The position numbers and the translations under genes are program-made. The notes under the pieces were generated by a model. It made no database searches. It saw only the letters and a list, made by a program, of their open reading frames with translations, and was not told the DNA's origin. A stretch of 64,000 bases of DNA from Bacteroidales bacterium UBA5326 (GTDB lineage: Bacteria > Bacteroidota > Bacteroidia > Bacteroidales > UBA932), in NCBI GenBank assembly GCA_002408205.1, contig DHQY01000011.1:124001-188000 (forward strand). The letters run 5' to 3'. Of the stretch, positions 49,267 to 57,328 are shown piece by piece. Every line of letters begins with the position of its first letter. The stretch's first letter is position 1.

Positions 49267-50158
49267 AAAGCCTGCACTGGGAAAGGGTCTGGGCGCACTG
49301 ATATCGGAGACTCCGTCTCTGGGTGACTGGAAACCCAGGAATCCCGTGGTACTTCCTCATGTAGATGGAACATCGGTAATAAATATTGACCTTATAGAAG
49401 TCAATCCGGACCAGCCCAGAAAAGAATTTAACGAAGAATCACTGGCAGAGCTTGCCGCTTCTATACGACATCTTGGCCTGATTCAGCCCATTACACTTCG
49501 TAAACTTTCTGTTGACAGGTATCAGGTTGTAAGTGGCGAAAGACGTTTGCGTGCCGCCAGGATAGCAGGTTTGACACAAATACCGGCCTATATCCGGCAG
49601 GTTGAGGATGGTGAGTTGCTGGAACTGGCCCTGGTTGAAAATATTCAGAGAGAAAACCTCGATGCCATGGAAATTGCATTCAGTTTTCAGCGTCTGATAG
49701 AAGAATGTAACCTTACTCAGGAACAATTGGCCGAACGGGTGGGAAAAAAACGTGCGACTGTGGCCAATTATTTAAGACTGCTCCAGTTGCCTGCCGAAAT
49801 TCAGTTGCTTTTGCGTGCAGGGGCCCTTTCCATGGGTCATGCCCGGGCTTTGTTATCTCTCGATGACAGAGTGAAACAGGTAAAGATGGCAAAAAAAATC
49901 GTTGACAAAGAGCTTTCCGTAAGACAAGTTGAAGAGCTTGTCAGACCCGCCGATAGTACCCAAAAAGTTAAACAAGAAATTTCCGGAGCTGAACTTCCGG
50001 ATATATATTACCGTGTACTGGAGCGTATTGGAAGGTATTTTAATCATAATATAAGTGTCAAACGCAGTCCTGAAGGAGAAGGGGTCTTTACTATTCATTG
50101 TGCCAGTGATGCCGAAATGGAAGCATTTCTGAATGTATTGGAAAAGAATAATATATAG
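49259..50158 (+). CDS. parB: Chromosome partitioning protein ParB
   Basis: CTP-dependent clamp that loads at parS. 299 residues. The N-terminal CTP-binding region includes NPDQPRKEFNEESLAELAASI and SGERRLRAARIAGL, followed by the HTH parS-recognition region around residues 145-190 (TQEQLAERVGKKRATVANYLRLL), and a C-terminal dimerisation domain. No full parS palindrome was found in the window by eye; ParB sites are usually elsewhere near the origin. Confidence 0.97.
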   Translation: MTKKPALGKGLGALISETPSLGDWKPRNPVVLPHVDGTSVINIDLIEVNPDQPRKEFNEESLAELAASIRHLGLIQPITLRKLSVDRYQVVSGERRLRAARIAGLTQIPAYIRQVEDGELLELALVENIQRENLDAMEIAFSFQRLIEECNLTQEQLAERVGKKRATVANYLRLLQLPAEIQLLLRAGALSMGHARALLSLDDRVKQVKMAKKIVDKELSVRQVEELVRPADSTQKVKQEISGAELPDIYYRVLERIGRYFNHNISVKRSPEGEGVFTIHCASDAEMEAFLNVLEKNNI

Positions 50159-50172
50159 ATGGATCTTTAATT

Positions 50173-51060
50173 GTGCGACGCAGTCTACTCTTCTGCCTGT
50201 TTTTTCTGGTTTCCCTTACTATAGTACGGGCGCAGTTTGCTCTGGATATGGGTGCGCAGGGTACAGCGGCATCCGATACCTCCGTTACAGCCAAAGCCCC
50301 ATTCAAACTTTCCACCTATTTTACCGCTCTTGCCGGTAAGGATTCGCTGACCATTGCACGTATGGTTACCGGGGGGATTGTGTTACCGGGATACACCCAG
50401 GCCTATAACAGACAGTATTGGAAGATTCCCGTGGTTTTTGCCGGTATGGGAACAGGCATATATATGGGGTACCGCTATAATTTGAAATACCTCTCCACAG
50501 AAAACGAATCCTATATGCTGTACAGAAATCTGTGCTACCTGGGAGCCGGGTTATTTTACTGGGGAAGCTTGTTGGATGGCGTGGCAAATTTCAAATACGA
50601 CAAACCGGTGTTGCCGGCCCGTGCCACACTGTATTCTGCTCTCCTGCCCGGTTTGGGGCAGATGTATAACGGTGATTACTGGAAACTGCCCATCATATAC
50701 GGCGGCCTTATGTCCTGCGGGTACTTTCTCCAGTACAACCAGATGCAATATAAGCGTTACAAGACAATGTATAACCATGCTACCGCCAAACCGTCTGAAT
50801 ACGACGGATGGATGACAGCTGAAAATATCAAATGGTACAGGGATACGTTCCGCCGGTACAGGGATTATTCCATCATTGCCACTGTGATTGTGTACGCTTT
50901 GAATGTAATTGATGCCAATGTATTTGCGCACTTTCAGGACTTTGACGTTAGTGATGACCTGTCGTTGCGCCTTGAGCCGGGGATTATCACCCCCATAACT
51001 ACTAACTATGCGGCCTCCTCTGTATCGGGAGTGGGAATGCAAATGCGATTAACTTTTTAA
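50173..51060 (+). CDS. DUF5683-family secreted/membrane protein
   Basis: 295 residues starting with GTG (MRRSLLFCLFFLVSL). Signal peptide at about 1-20, then a domain with repeated hydrophobic, glycine-rich stretches (GGIVLPGYTQAYNRQYWKIPVVFAGMG and later LLPGLGQMYNGDYWKLPIIYGGL). These two internal segments, PG-x-Q-x-YN-x-x-YWK-x-P, look like a duplicated module. The gene regularly sits between parB and mltD in Bacteroidales; its function is unknown. Probably in the envelope. Starts 14 bp after parB. Confidence 0.85.
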   Translation: MRRSLLFCLFFLVSLTIVRAQFALDMGAQGTAASDTSVTAKAPFKLSTYFTALAGKDSLTIARMVTGGIVLPGYTQAYNRQYWKIPVVFAGMGTGIYMGYRYNLKYLSTENESYMLYRNLCYLGAGLFYWGSLLDGVANFKYDKPVLPARATLYSALLPGLGQMYNGDYWKLPIIYGGLMSCGYFLQYNQMQYKRYKTMYNHATAKPSEYDGWMTAENIKWYRDTFRRYRDYSIIATVIVYALNVIDANVFAHFQDFDVSDDLSLRLEPGIITPITTNYAASSVSGVGMQMRLTF

Positions 51061-51076
51061 TTTTTATTGAATGACC

Positions 51077-52870
51077 ATGAAAATAAGATTACTTTCCGTT
51101 CTGTTAATATTGCTTGTTACCAACCCACTGGTCAGTTATTCCCAGTTTTTTAAAAGACCTTCAAAAAAGGTACTGCTCAGGCAGGTGGATTCACTGCTTA
51201 AACGTACCGATTCACTCGAACAGGCACTTCTGGGCTTCCAGATCCCGGTAAATGACTCTATTCTCTTGGAGAATGAAATCAATGAAGGCGGTTTTGAGAC
51301 GAACGGAGATGAATTTTATTATGGAGACGATTCACTTTCGACGGAACAAAAGCTTAGTATCTATTACCATCAGAATGCTCTTAACCGTATGGAACTTGAT
51401 GTTACCCTGGAAGCTCTTGATTCGGTACAGTATACATCGGGTATTCCCGATTCGGTCTATATTCAAAGGCTTTCGGACATGAATTCTTTCATTAAGCTGC
51501 CCTATAATCCCATTGTCAAGAACCACATCATTCACTATACACAGAAGATGCCGGAAAAGATATCCACTATACTCGGACTGGCGCAGTATTATATGCCCAT
51601 TTTCGAGGAAGTGTTTGATGCTTATGATATGCCGCTGGAACTGAAAGCAATGGCCGTTATTGAATCGGCGCTGAACCCGAGGGCTGTTTCGCGGGCAAGA
51701 GCAAAGGGTATGTGGCAGTTCATGTACCGTACTGCACTCAGTTATAAACTTACCATCAACTCATATGTGGACGAGCGCCTGGATCCTATTGTATCGGCAC
51801 ACGCTGCGGCCCGTTACCTGATGGATTCATACCGTATTTACGGGGACTGGATCCTGGCCATTGCATCGTATAACTGCGGTACGGGAAACGTCAACAAGGC
51901 CATTCGCAGGGCAGGGGGGTCGCGTGAATTCTGGGACATCTATCCGTTCCTTCCCCGTGAAACGCGCGGATACGTTCCCGCGTTTGTAGCGGCATTATAT
52001 ACTATGCGTTATTATCCCGAGCACCAGATAAAACCGGCACCCATTGAAATGCCGGCGCATGTAGATACTTTTGAAGTTAATAAAATGCTTCATTTTGAGC
52101 AGATAACAGCATTGCTGGACATATCTATTGATCAGATCAGAGATCTTAATCCCCAATATATAAAAGATGTCATACCAGGCCAGGAACGTACCTATGTGCT
52201 GCGTCTGCCGTTTGAATGCAGCGGAGAATTTGCTGCCCGTGAGCAGGAAATTTATTCCTTTAAGGACAGCGTATATTTCAATCCGCTTATCATTAAGACC
52301 ATGGAAACGGCCTCGGATACTCAGATCACTCACCGGGTCCGCAACGGGGAGACGCTGAGCAACATTGCCGGCAAATACGGCGTCAGGATTGCCGATATCA
52401 AATATTGGAACGGATTACGTTCGGACCGCATTGTGATTAACCAGCGGCTTATTATTCACACAAACCGCGAAACGGCCCCCAGGGCATCGGACGTACGGAC
52501 GGCATCTGCCTCGTCCGGCAGCTCGTCTTCATCCACACAGGAGAACCTGGTAAGGCATAAAGTACGCCCGGGCGAAACGCTGGGCGGTATTGCGGAAAAA
52601 TACAGTGTGTCGGCCGCAAATATCCGTTTGTGGAATAACCTGAGAGGAAATACCATCTATGCAGGTAAAACGTTAAAAATTTACAGCAAGGGAGTTTCCG
52701 TGACTTCTACTGACGATCAGTACGAATATTATACCGTGAGATCGGGTGATAATCTGTGGGGTATTTCCAAAAAACTGGGAGTGTCCGTAGACGATATCCG
52801 TGCACTCAACGGTTTTGGAAGCAGTCCAAAAATATTTCCGGGACAGAAAATCAAGGTGAAAAAGATTTAA
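51077..52870 (+). CDS. mltD: Membrane-bound lytic murein transglycosylase D, three LysM domains
   Basis: Cleaves glycan strands of peptidoglycan. 597 residues from the ATG at 51077, with a signal peptide (about residues 1-22). The SLT domain has the catalytic E196 in MAVIESALNPRAVSRARAKG, followed by GMWQFM and ASYNCGTGNVNKAI. Three LysM repeats follow (about residues 412-460, 485-530 and 550-597), beginning THRVRNGETL, RHKVRPGETL and YYTVRSGDNL. A Ser/Thr-rich linker separates the first two. Last gene of the par cluster, 7 bp from the convergent priA-like stop. In many relatives a relA/spoT gene follows; it is not here. Confidence 0.95.
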   Translation: MKIRLLSVLLILLVTNPLVSYSQFFKRPSKKVLLRQVDSLLKRTDSLEQALLGFQIPVNDSILLENEINEGGFETNGDEFYYGDDSLSTEQKLSIYYHQNALNRMELDVTLEALDSVQYTSGIPDSVYIQRLSDMNSFIKLPYNPIVKNHIIHYTQKMPEKISTILGLAQYYMPIFEEVFDAYDMPLELKAMAVIESALNPRAVSRARAKGMWQFMYRTALSYKLTINSYVDERLDPIVSAHAAARYLMDSYRIYGDWILAIASYNCGTGNVNKAIRRAGGSREFWDIYPFLPRETRGYVPAFVAALYTMRYYPEHQIKPAPIEMPAHVDTFEVNKMLHFEQITALLDISIDQIRDLNPQYIKDVIPGQERTYVLRLPFECSGEFAAREQEIYSFKDSVYFNPLIIKTMETASDTQITHRVRNGETLSNIAGKYGVRIADIKYWNGLRSDRIVINQRLIIHTNRETAPRASDVRTASASSGSSSSSTQENLVRHKVRPGETLGGIAEKYSVSAANIRLWNNLRGNTIYAGKTLKIYSKGVSVTSTDDQYEYYTVRSGDNLWGISKKLGVSVDDIRALNGFGSSPKIFPGQKIKVKKI

Positions 52871-52877
52871 TAGGTTC

Positions 52878-54515
52878 TCACGCGGGATCGACATCTACTT
52901 TACATTGGGCCGGTAAAAAGGATGACTGGCGGATGATACCGTAAAGCCTTTCTTTTACCGGCGCTATTTTTTCGCTTTTTGGAACAGTCAGTTGTATGCC
53001 ATAAGAAAACAGCATGTTTCTGCTTCCTGTGGCGCTATAGGGACCGTAAACAGATATACCGGGGATGGTTCGTTCAATATGAGACAGCATGCTTAAGGCA
53101 GATCTCTCGGCAACTGATCTTTGTCTGTGACTGAAAGTGAGGACAATCAGCCGGGAAAAAGGAGGATAGCCAAAGGTACTCCTTTCATTAAGCAGCAAAT
53201 GAAGATATGAAGGCGGAAAACACAGGGTCAATGCCTGGTAGAAAGGATCGGATACATCTTGTGACTGCACAAATACGGGAACGGGAACAGTTTGTTCTCC
53301 GGCCCAGCGAATGGCTGTTTTCAAAAATTGGGAAGCTTGTTCATGCGCTCTGAAAAGCTTTCCTGCTAAAAGCAGTTCTGTGTTTAGAAAACAGATAAGA
53401 GACGGATTTTCTGACAATCCGTTTATTAGTTGCAGGGGGGTACAGGAGATGATTTGCGGGTGGGGGTCCATTGTACTGGTCTGCTCCCAGGATGCGTTGA
53501 CAATAAGCACTTTCTTTCCCAGGTCAATAACGTTCTTAATGGCCCCGGCAACACTCCGGTCATAAAGACCTTCCATTTCCTTTCTTTTTTCCGACCTTGT
53601 TGTATCGATAACAAAAGGAATTATCGGTTGCCCGGCTTTTTTCCAGACATTTATTCGTATAAATTTTTCTTTCAGGATATTATATTCCGTTTCCAGCGAT
53701 GGTACCACAGTCCCTAACACAACCCGGGCATTGAAAATTTTTCCCAGAACCAGAGAGGCATCTCTTGAATGAATATAAGGGAGCGCATCAGTTTTTTTAT
53801 GTAAAGGACTTTGTTCGTTGTCTACAATTATTAGTCCGGGATTTTTATAAGGCAGGAACAGAACCCGGTGCATTCCGGTAATTACACAGGGATTTCCTGC
53901 ATAGAGCTGCCTTGCGGCATCGTTTTGCTCTTTCCGGCTTCTCCTGGAATGATGGCAGTACACACGATGGTCTCGCAATACTTCTGACAGGCGTGCGTGC
54001 AACTGATCGCATCCGGCCATATCGGGGCAGATCACAAGGCATTGTCTGTTTTGTGCGAGCGTTTTCCGAATCATCCGCACATATTCGTCAATTCGATTTA
54101 CTCCTTCTATTACAATGGGTTTGCCGGGATCCGTTGCTGATACGGAATCATCAGGAACAGGGCCGGCTTTTGATTGCCGCCTGAATCTCCAAGAGGGCAT
54201 GGCAAATCCGGCCACTGTGCCCTGTGGGCAGAGATAATAAGAGGCAATCCATTCCCAGAAAGAAAGAATCCCCGGAGATAGTTGCGGCCGAGAGGTTTCC
54301 ACAGCGTCAATATACCGCAGTGGATGGACAGGCATGGGTTCATCCCGGTCAAAAAATCCCGTCTGAGTGATAAAACCTGTTGAGGTGCTTTTTCCTACCA
54401 CAGCGGTTACCTGCCTTCCCGGGCATACAGAATTTTCCAGCGCTTCCGGAACCAGGTATGTGTAGGTTTCTTGCAGGGCCAGCGGAAAGAGGACCCTAAC
54501 ATACATTATTTTCAT
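52878..54515 (-). CDS. PriA-like replication-restart protein lacking helicase motifs
   Basis: 545 residues, against about 800 for canonical Bacteroidales PriA. The start at 54515 (MKIMYVRVLFPLALQETYTY) overlaps the ispH stop (ATGA). The N-terminal 3'-DNA-end-binding domain (1-110, including FWEWIASYYLCPQGTV) and the C-terminal domain (FGYPPFSRLIVLTF near 448 to DVDPA) are well conserved. Between them, the winged-helix and Walker A region is reduced to EGVNRIDEY (137-145), the DEEH box reads DNEQ (232-235), all zinc-binding cysteines are deleted around residues 340-352, and the motif V/VI equivalents are unrecognisable. The frame is intact over the whole length, so this is not a recent pseudogene. 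Probably a DNA-binding primosome platform without ATPase activity. It could be the only PriA or a second paralogue. Confidence 0.85.
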   Translation of the reverse strand: MKIMYVRVLFPLALQETYTYLVPEALENSVCPGRQVTAVVGKSTSTGFITQTGFFDRDEPMPVHPLRYIDAVETSRPQLSPGILSFWEWIASYYLCPQGTVAGFAMPSWRFRRQSKAGPVPDDSVSATDPGKPIVIEGVNRIDEYVRMIRKTLAQNRQCLVICPDMAGCDQLHARLSEVLRDHRVYCHHSRRSRKEQNDAARQLYAGNPCVITGMHRVLFLPYKNPGLIIVDNEQSPLHKKTDALPYIHSRDASLVLGKIFNARVVLGTVVPSLETEYNILKEKFIRINVWKKAGQPIIPFVIDTTRSEKRKEMEGLYDRSVAGAIKNVIDLGKKVLIVNASWEQTSTMDPHPQIISCTPLQLINGLSENPSLICFLNTELLLAGKLFRAHEQASQFLKTAIRWAGEQTVPVPVFVQSQDVSDPFYQALTLCFPPSYLHLLLNERSTFGYPPFSRLIVLTFSHRQRSVAERSALSMLSHIERTIPGISVYGPYSATGSRNMLFSYGIQLTVPKSEKIAPVKERLYGIIRQSSFLPAQCKVDVDPA

Positions 54516-55396
54516 GGCAGCTGTTCCACGTTCCGGGCAATGGCCTGCATAAGCCATGCCGGGGTAGATGTGGCTCCGCAAATACCCACCGAATCGCCCG
54601 ACCGGAACCATTCCGGATTTATATCCAATTCGTTTTCAATAAAATAGCTCCGTTCATTAACCGATTTACATATGTGATACAACACTTTTCCGTTGGAACT
54701 TTCTTTGCCGCTGATAAAGAGTATTATGGAATGTGCCGAGGCAAAAGCCTCAAGCCTGGCCTGACGGCCGGAAACCTGCTTGCATATGGTATTGAACACT
54801 GTCAGGCGCTTGTCATCTCCGTCTTGCCGGATGATTCGCCTGCGTATTTCGCGGCAGAGGTTTTCATATTCGGAGGGGTTCTTGGTTGTTTGAGAAAAGA
54901 CCGATACGGGTCCGTCCGGAAATATCACTCCGTTGAGGTCTTCAATATGATCCAGTACAATGGCGTTCCCCGATACCTGTCCGGTGAGTCCGTCCACTTC
55001 TGCATGACCCGGCTTCCCAAAAATAATAATCTGACCGCCCATGGGATGGATTCGCGCGTATTCTTTTCTGACTTTTTTTTGCAACTGAAGCACAACGGGA
55101 CAGGTACATTCTATCAGTTCCAGCTCTTTTTTTGAAGCCAGTTCATACGTAGACAGCGGCTCGCCGTGTGCCCTGATAAGGATCTTTGTGCCGGGAGGAA
55201 GTTCATTAAGACGGTCTTTTGTAATGACCTTTAGCCCTTTTTTCCCCAGTCGCAACAGCTCTTCGTTATTGTGTACCACAGCCCCCAGGGAATAGAGCGT
55301 CTCTCCCGCGTCTACGAGCTGCTCTGCCCGTTCGATAGCACGGATCACCCCGCCGCAGAATCCTGAATATTTATCTATTGTGGTCTTGTACCCCAT
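54512..55396 (-). CDS. ispH: 4-hydroxy-3-methylbut-2-enyl diphosphate reductase
   Basis: Last enzyme of the MEP pathway, a [4Fe-4S] protein forming IPP and DMAPP. 294 residues. The three cluster cysteines are C14 (SGFCGGVIRA), C99 (ECTCPVV) and C205 (NTICKQVSGRQ). IRAHGEP and the HAEVDGLTGQ and VGICGATSTPAWL regions are present. Overlaps cmk by 22 bp upstream and the priA-like gene by 4 bp downstream. dxs at 10.6 kb starts the same pathway. Confidence 0.97.
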   Translation of the reverse strand: MGYKTTIDKYSGFCGGVIRAIERAEQLVDAGETLYSLGAVVHNNEELLRLGKKGLKVITKDRLNELPPGTKILIRAHGEPLSTYELASKKELELIECTCPVVLQLQKKVRKEYARIHPMGGQIIIFGKPGHAEVDGLTGQVSGNAIVLDHIEDLNGVIFPDGPVSVFSQTTKNPSEYENLCREIRRRIIRQDGDDKRLTVFNTICKQVSGRQARLEAFASAHSIILFISGKESSNGKVLYHICKSVNERSYFIENELDINPEWFRSGDSVGICGATSTPAWLMQAIARNVEQLP

Positions 55397-56076
55397 TTTT
55401 CTTCAAAAAGTTTCATAAACCATTCCATTTGCTGGGGTATGGTCATATTGCCGTTATCGAGCACAATGGCGTCGTCTGCTCTGGACAGCGGATTTTTGGA
55501 ACGGTGTGAATCCAGATAATCACGTTGTTCAACATTGTCCAGCACTTCTTCGAATGTGGCGTTCTGTCCTTTAGCCAGCATCTCGTTCAGGCGTCTGCGG
55601 GCCCTGATCTCTACCGGCGCGGTCATAAATATCTTAAGTTCGGCCTGTGGAAAAACGGCCGTACCGATATCCCTGCCGTCCATAACAATACCTTTGTTCT
55701 CGCCCCATTTCCTCAGCTGCCGGTCAACAAAATCCCTGACACAGGGTAGTACCGATACGGCGCTTACGCTTTGAGACACCTGCAGGCTCCTGATAGCTTC
55801 TTCTACGTTTTTACCGTTAAGAAAAGTCATTGGAGAACCGTTTTCCGGCGTTTTGCGAAAAGATATCGAAATGTTATGCAGATTATTTTCTATGGCAGTT
55901 ACATTGGGCGTGCCGCCCGGGTCAATCCATCCGTTCTCAATGGCAAACCAGGTTATGGCTCTGTAAAAGGCACCTGAATCGAGGTACAGGTAGTCCAGCG
56001 CCGAAGCAATCGCTTTGGCGAATGTGCTCTTTCCTGTAGAAGAATACCCGTCAATGGCAATGATGATCTTATTCAT
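55375..56076 (-). CDS. cmk: Cytidylate kinase
   Basis: Phosphorylates CMP and dCMP. 233 residues. P-loop GYSSTGKST at 10-18, LDSGAFYRAITWFAI, MDGRDIGTAVFPQAELKIFM, and the lid/C-terminal SRADDAIVLDNGNMT. First gene of cmk-ispH-priA-like; a TAAATTTG box lies 11 bp upstream of the ATG. cmk next to ispH is common in Bacteroidales. Confidence 0.97.
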   Translation of the reverse strand: MNKIIIAIDGYSSTGKSTFAKAIASALDYLYLDSGAFYRAITWFAIENGWIDPGGTPNVTAIENNLHNISISFRKTPENGSPMTFLNGKNVEEAIRSLQVSQSVSAVSVLPCVRDFVDRQLRKWGENKGIVMDGRDIGTAVFPQAELKIFMTAPVEIRARRRLNEMLAKGQNATFEEVLDNVEQRDYLDSHRSKNPLSRADDAIVLDNGNMTIPQQMEWFMKLFEEKWGTRPQ

Positions 56077-56086
56077 AATACGGTTT

Positions 56087-56094
56087 CAAATTTA
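56087..56094 (-). promoter_or_regulatory. Promoter -7 box of cmk-ispH-priA-like
   Basis: Minus-strand TAAATTTG, 10 bp between its end and the cmk ATG at 56076. Confidence 0.55.
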
Positions 56095-56125
56095 GTTGAA
56101 AATCCCCGATTTGTAAAATTCACAC

Positions 56126-56133
56126 TATCTTTG
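56126..56133 (+). promoter_or_regulatory. Promoter -7 box of the response regulator gene
   Basis: Plus-strand TATCTTTG, 19 bp before the ATG at 56153. No TTTG at 19-20 bp; one occurs 12 bp upstream, which is too close. Confidence 0.55.
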
Positions 56134-56152
56134 TTGTTCTAAAATTTTGGCT

Positions 56153-57325
56153 ATGCGTGTCCTGATTATTGATGATGAAAAAAGTATCCGTAATACACTT
56201 AAGGAAATCCTGGAATATGAAGATCACGAAGTAGTGCTTGCAGAGAACGGGGAGCAGGGTCTGGCGGCACTCGAACAGAAGGAAAAACCCTTCGATGCCG
56301 TTTTTTGTGATATCAAAATGCCGGGTATGGACGGGATAGAGGTCCTGGAGAAGATACAAAGAATTGATGACATTGATGTTCCGGTCATTATGATTTCCGG
56401 TCACGGTAATATAGATACCGCAGTGGAGTGCATAAAGAAGGGAGCCTATGATTTTATAGAGAAACCATTGGATCTTAACAGAATACTCATTACACTGCGT
56501 AATGTGAGCGACAGAACTTCTCTGGTGCAGGAAAATAAAACGCTCAAAAAGAAAGTAACCAGGGTGCCTCCGCTTATAGGCCAATCCGAACCTATAAAAC
56601 GTATCTGGGATATGATTGACAGGGTGGCCGCCACAGACGCCCGCGTTCTGATTACCGGATCTAATGGAACGGGTAAGGAGTTGGTGGCCAGATGGCTGCA
56701 TGAAAAAAGCCCCCGTGCCAACATGCCTTTCGTGGAAGTAAACTGCGCTGCCATTCCCGGCGAACTCATTGAAAGCGAGTTGTTCGGGCACGAAAAAGGT
56801 TCTTTCACCTCGGCCATAAGGCAACATAAAGGAAAGTTCGAGCAGGCCGACGGCGGAACACTGTTCCTGGACGAGATTGGGGATATGTCACTTGCCGCCC
56901 AGGCAAAAGTCTTGCGTGTGCTGCAGGAGAACCGTATTACACGGGTGGGGTCAGATAAAGATATCAGCGTGAAAGTAAGGGTGGTTGCCGCCACAAATAA
57001 AGACCTGCCGGCCGAGATAGAAAAAGGCTCTTTCAGGGAAGACCTTTACCACAGACTGAGTGTTATTGTTATTCACGTGCCGGCCCTCTCGGAAAGAAAG
57101 GACGACATACCCCTGCTGGCCGAGTATTTTATAGATCAGGTATGCAATGAATACGGTATGGTCCGGAGGACAATCACACCCGAGGCTATTGAAGAGTTGA
57201 AAAAGCATACATGGACCGGCAACATAAGGGAATTGCGCAACGTGATGGAGCGGCTTATCATCCTGACAACTGATGTCATTGGCATTGACGATGTGAAAGC
57301 CTATGCCAACCCGCTTTTCAGATAA
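56153..57325 (+). CDS. Sigma-54-type response regulator without DNA-binding domain
   Basis: 390 residues from the ATG at 56153 (MRVLIIDDEKSIRN). Receiver domain at 1-120 with phospho-acceptor D53 in VFCDIKMPGMDG. The AAA+ domain (about 140-375) has Walker A GSNGTGKE, Walker B GGTLFLDEIGDM, and the arginine-finger region FREDLYHRLSV. The sigma-54 contact loop reads GSFTSA (216-221) instead of GAFTGA. The protein ends after the AAA+ lid at NPLFR, so the usual C-terminal Fis-type HTH is absent. It converges with the large kinase gene, 3 bp between stops, and is its likely partner (NtrY/NtrX-like). Confidence 0.92.
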   Translation: MRVLIIDDEKSIRNTLKEILEYEDHEVVLAENGEQGLAALEQKEKPFDAVFCDIKMPGMDGIEVLEKIQRIDDIDVPVIMISGHGNIDTAVECIKKGAYDFIEKPLDLNRILITLRNVSDRTSLVQENKTLKKKVTRVPPLIGQSEPIKRIWDMIDRVAATDARVLITGSNGTGKELVARWLHEKSPRANMPFVEVNCAAIPGELIESELFGHEKGSFTSAIRQHKGKFEQADGGTLFLDEIGDMSLAAQAKVLRVLQENRITRVGSDKDISVKVRVVAATNKDLPAEIEKGSFREDLYHRLSVIVIHVPALSERKDDIPLLAEYFIDQVCNEYGMVRRTITPEAIEELKKHTWTGNIRELRNVMERLIILTTDVIGIDDVKAYANPLFR

Positions 57326-57328
57326 AGC

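Noticed and set aside
54522..54530. TGTTCCACG resembling half of a parS site
   Set aside because: The second half of the palindrome is missing (TTCCGGG follows), and it lies inside the coding end of ispH.
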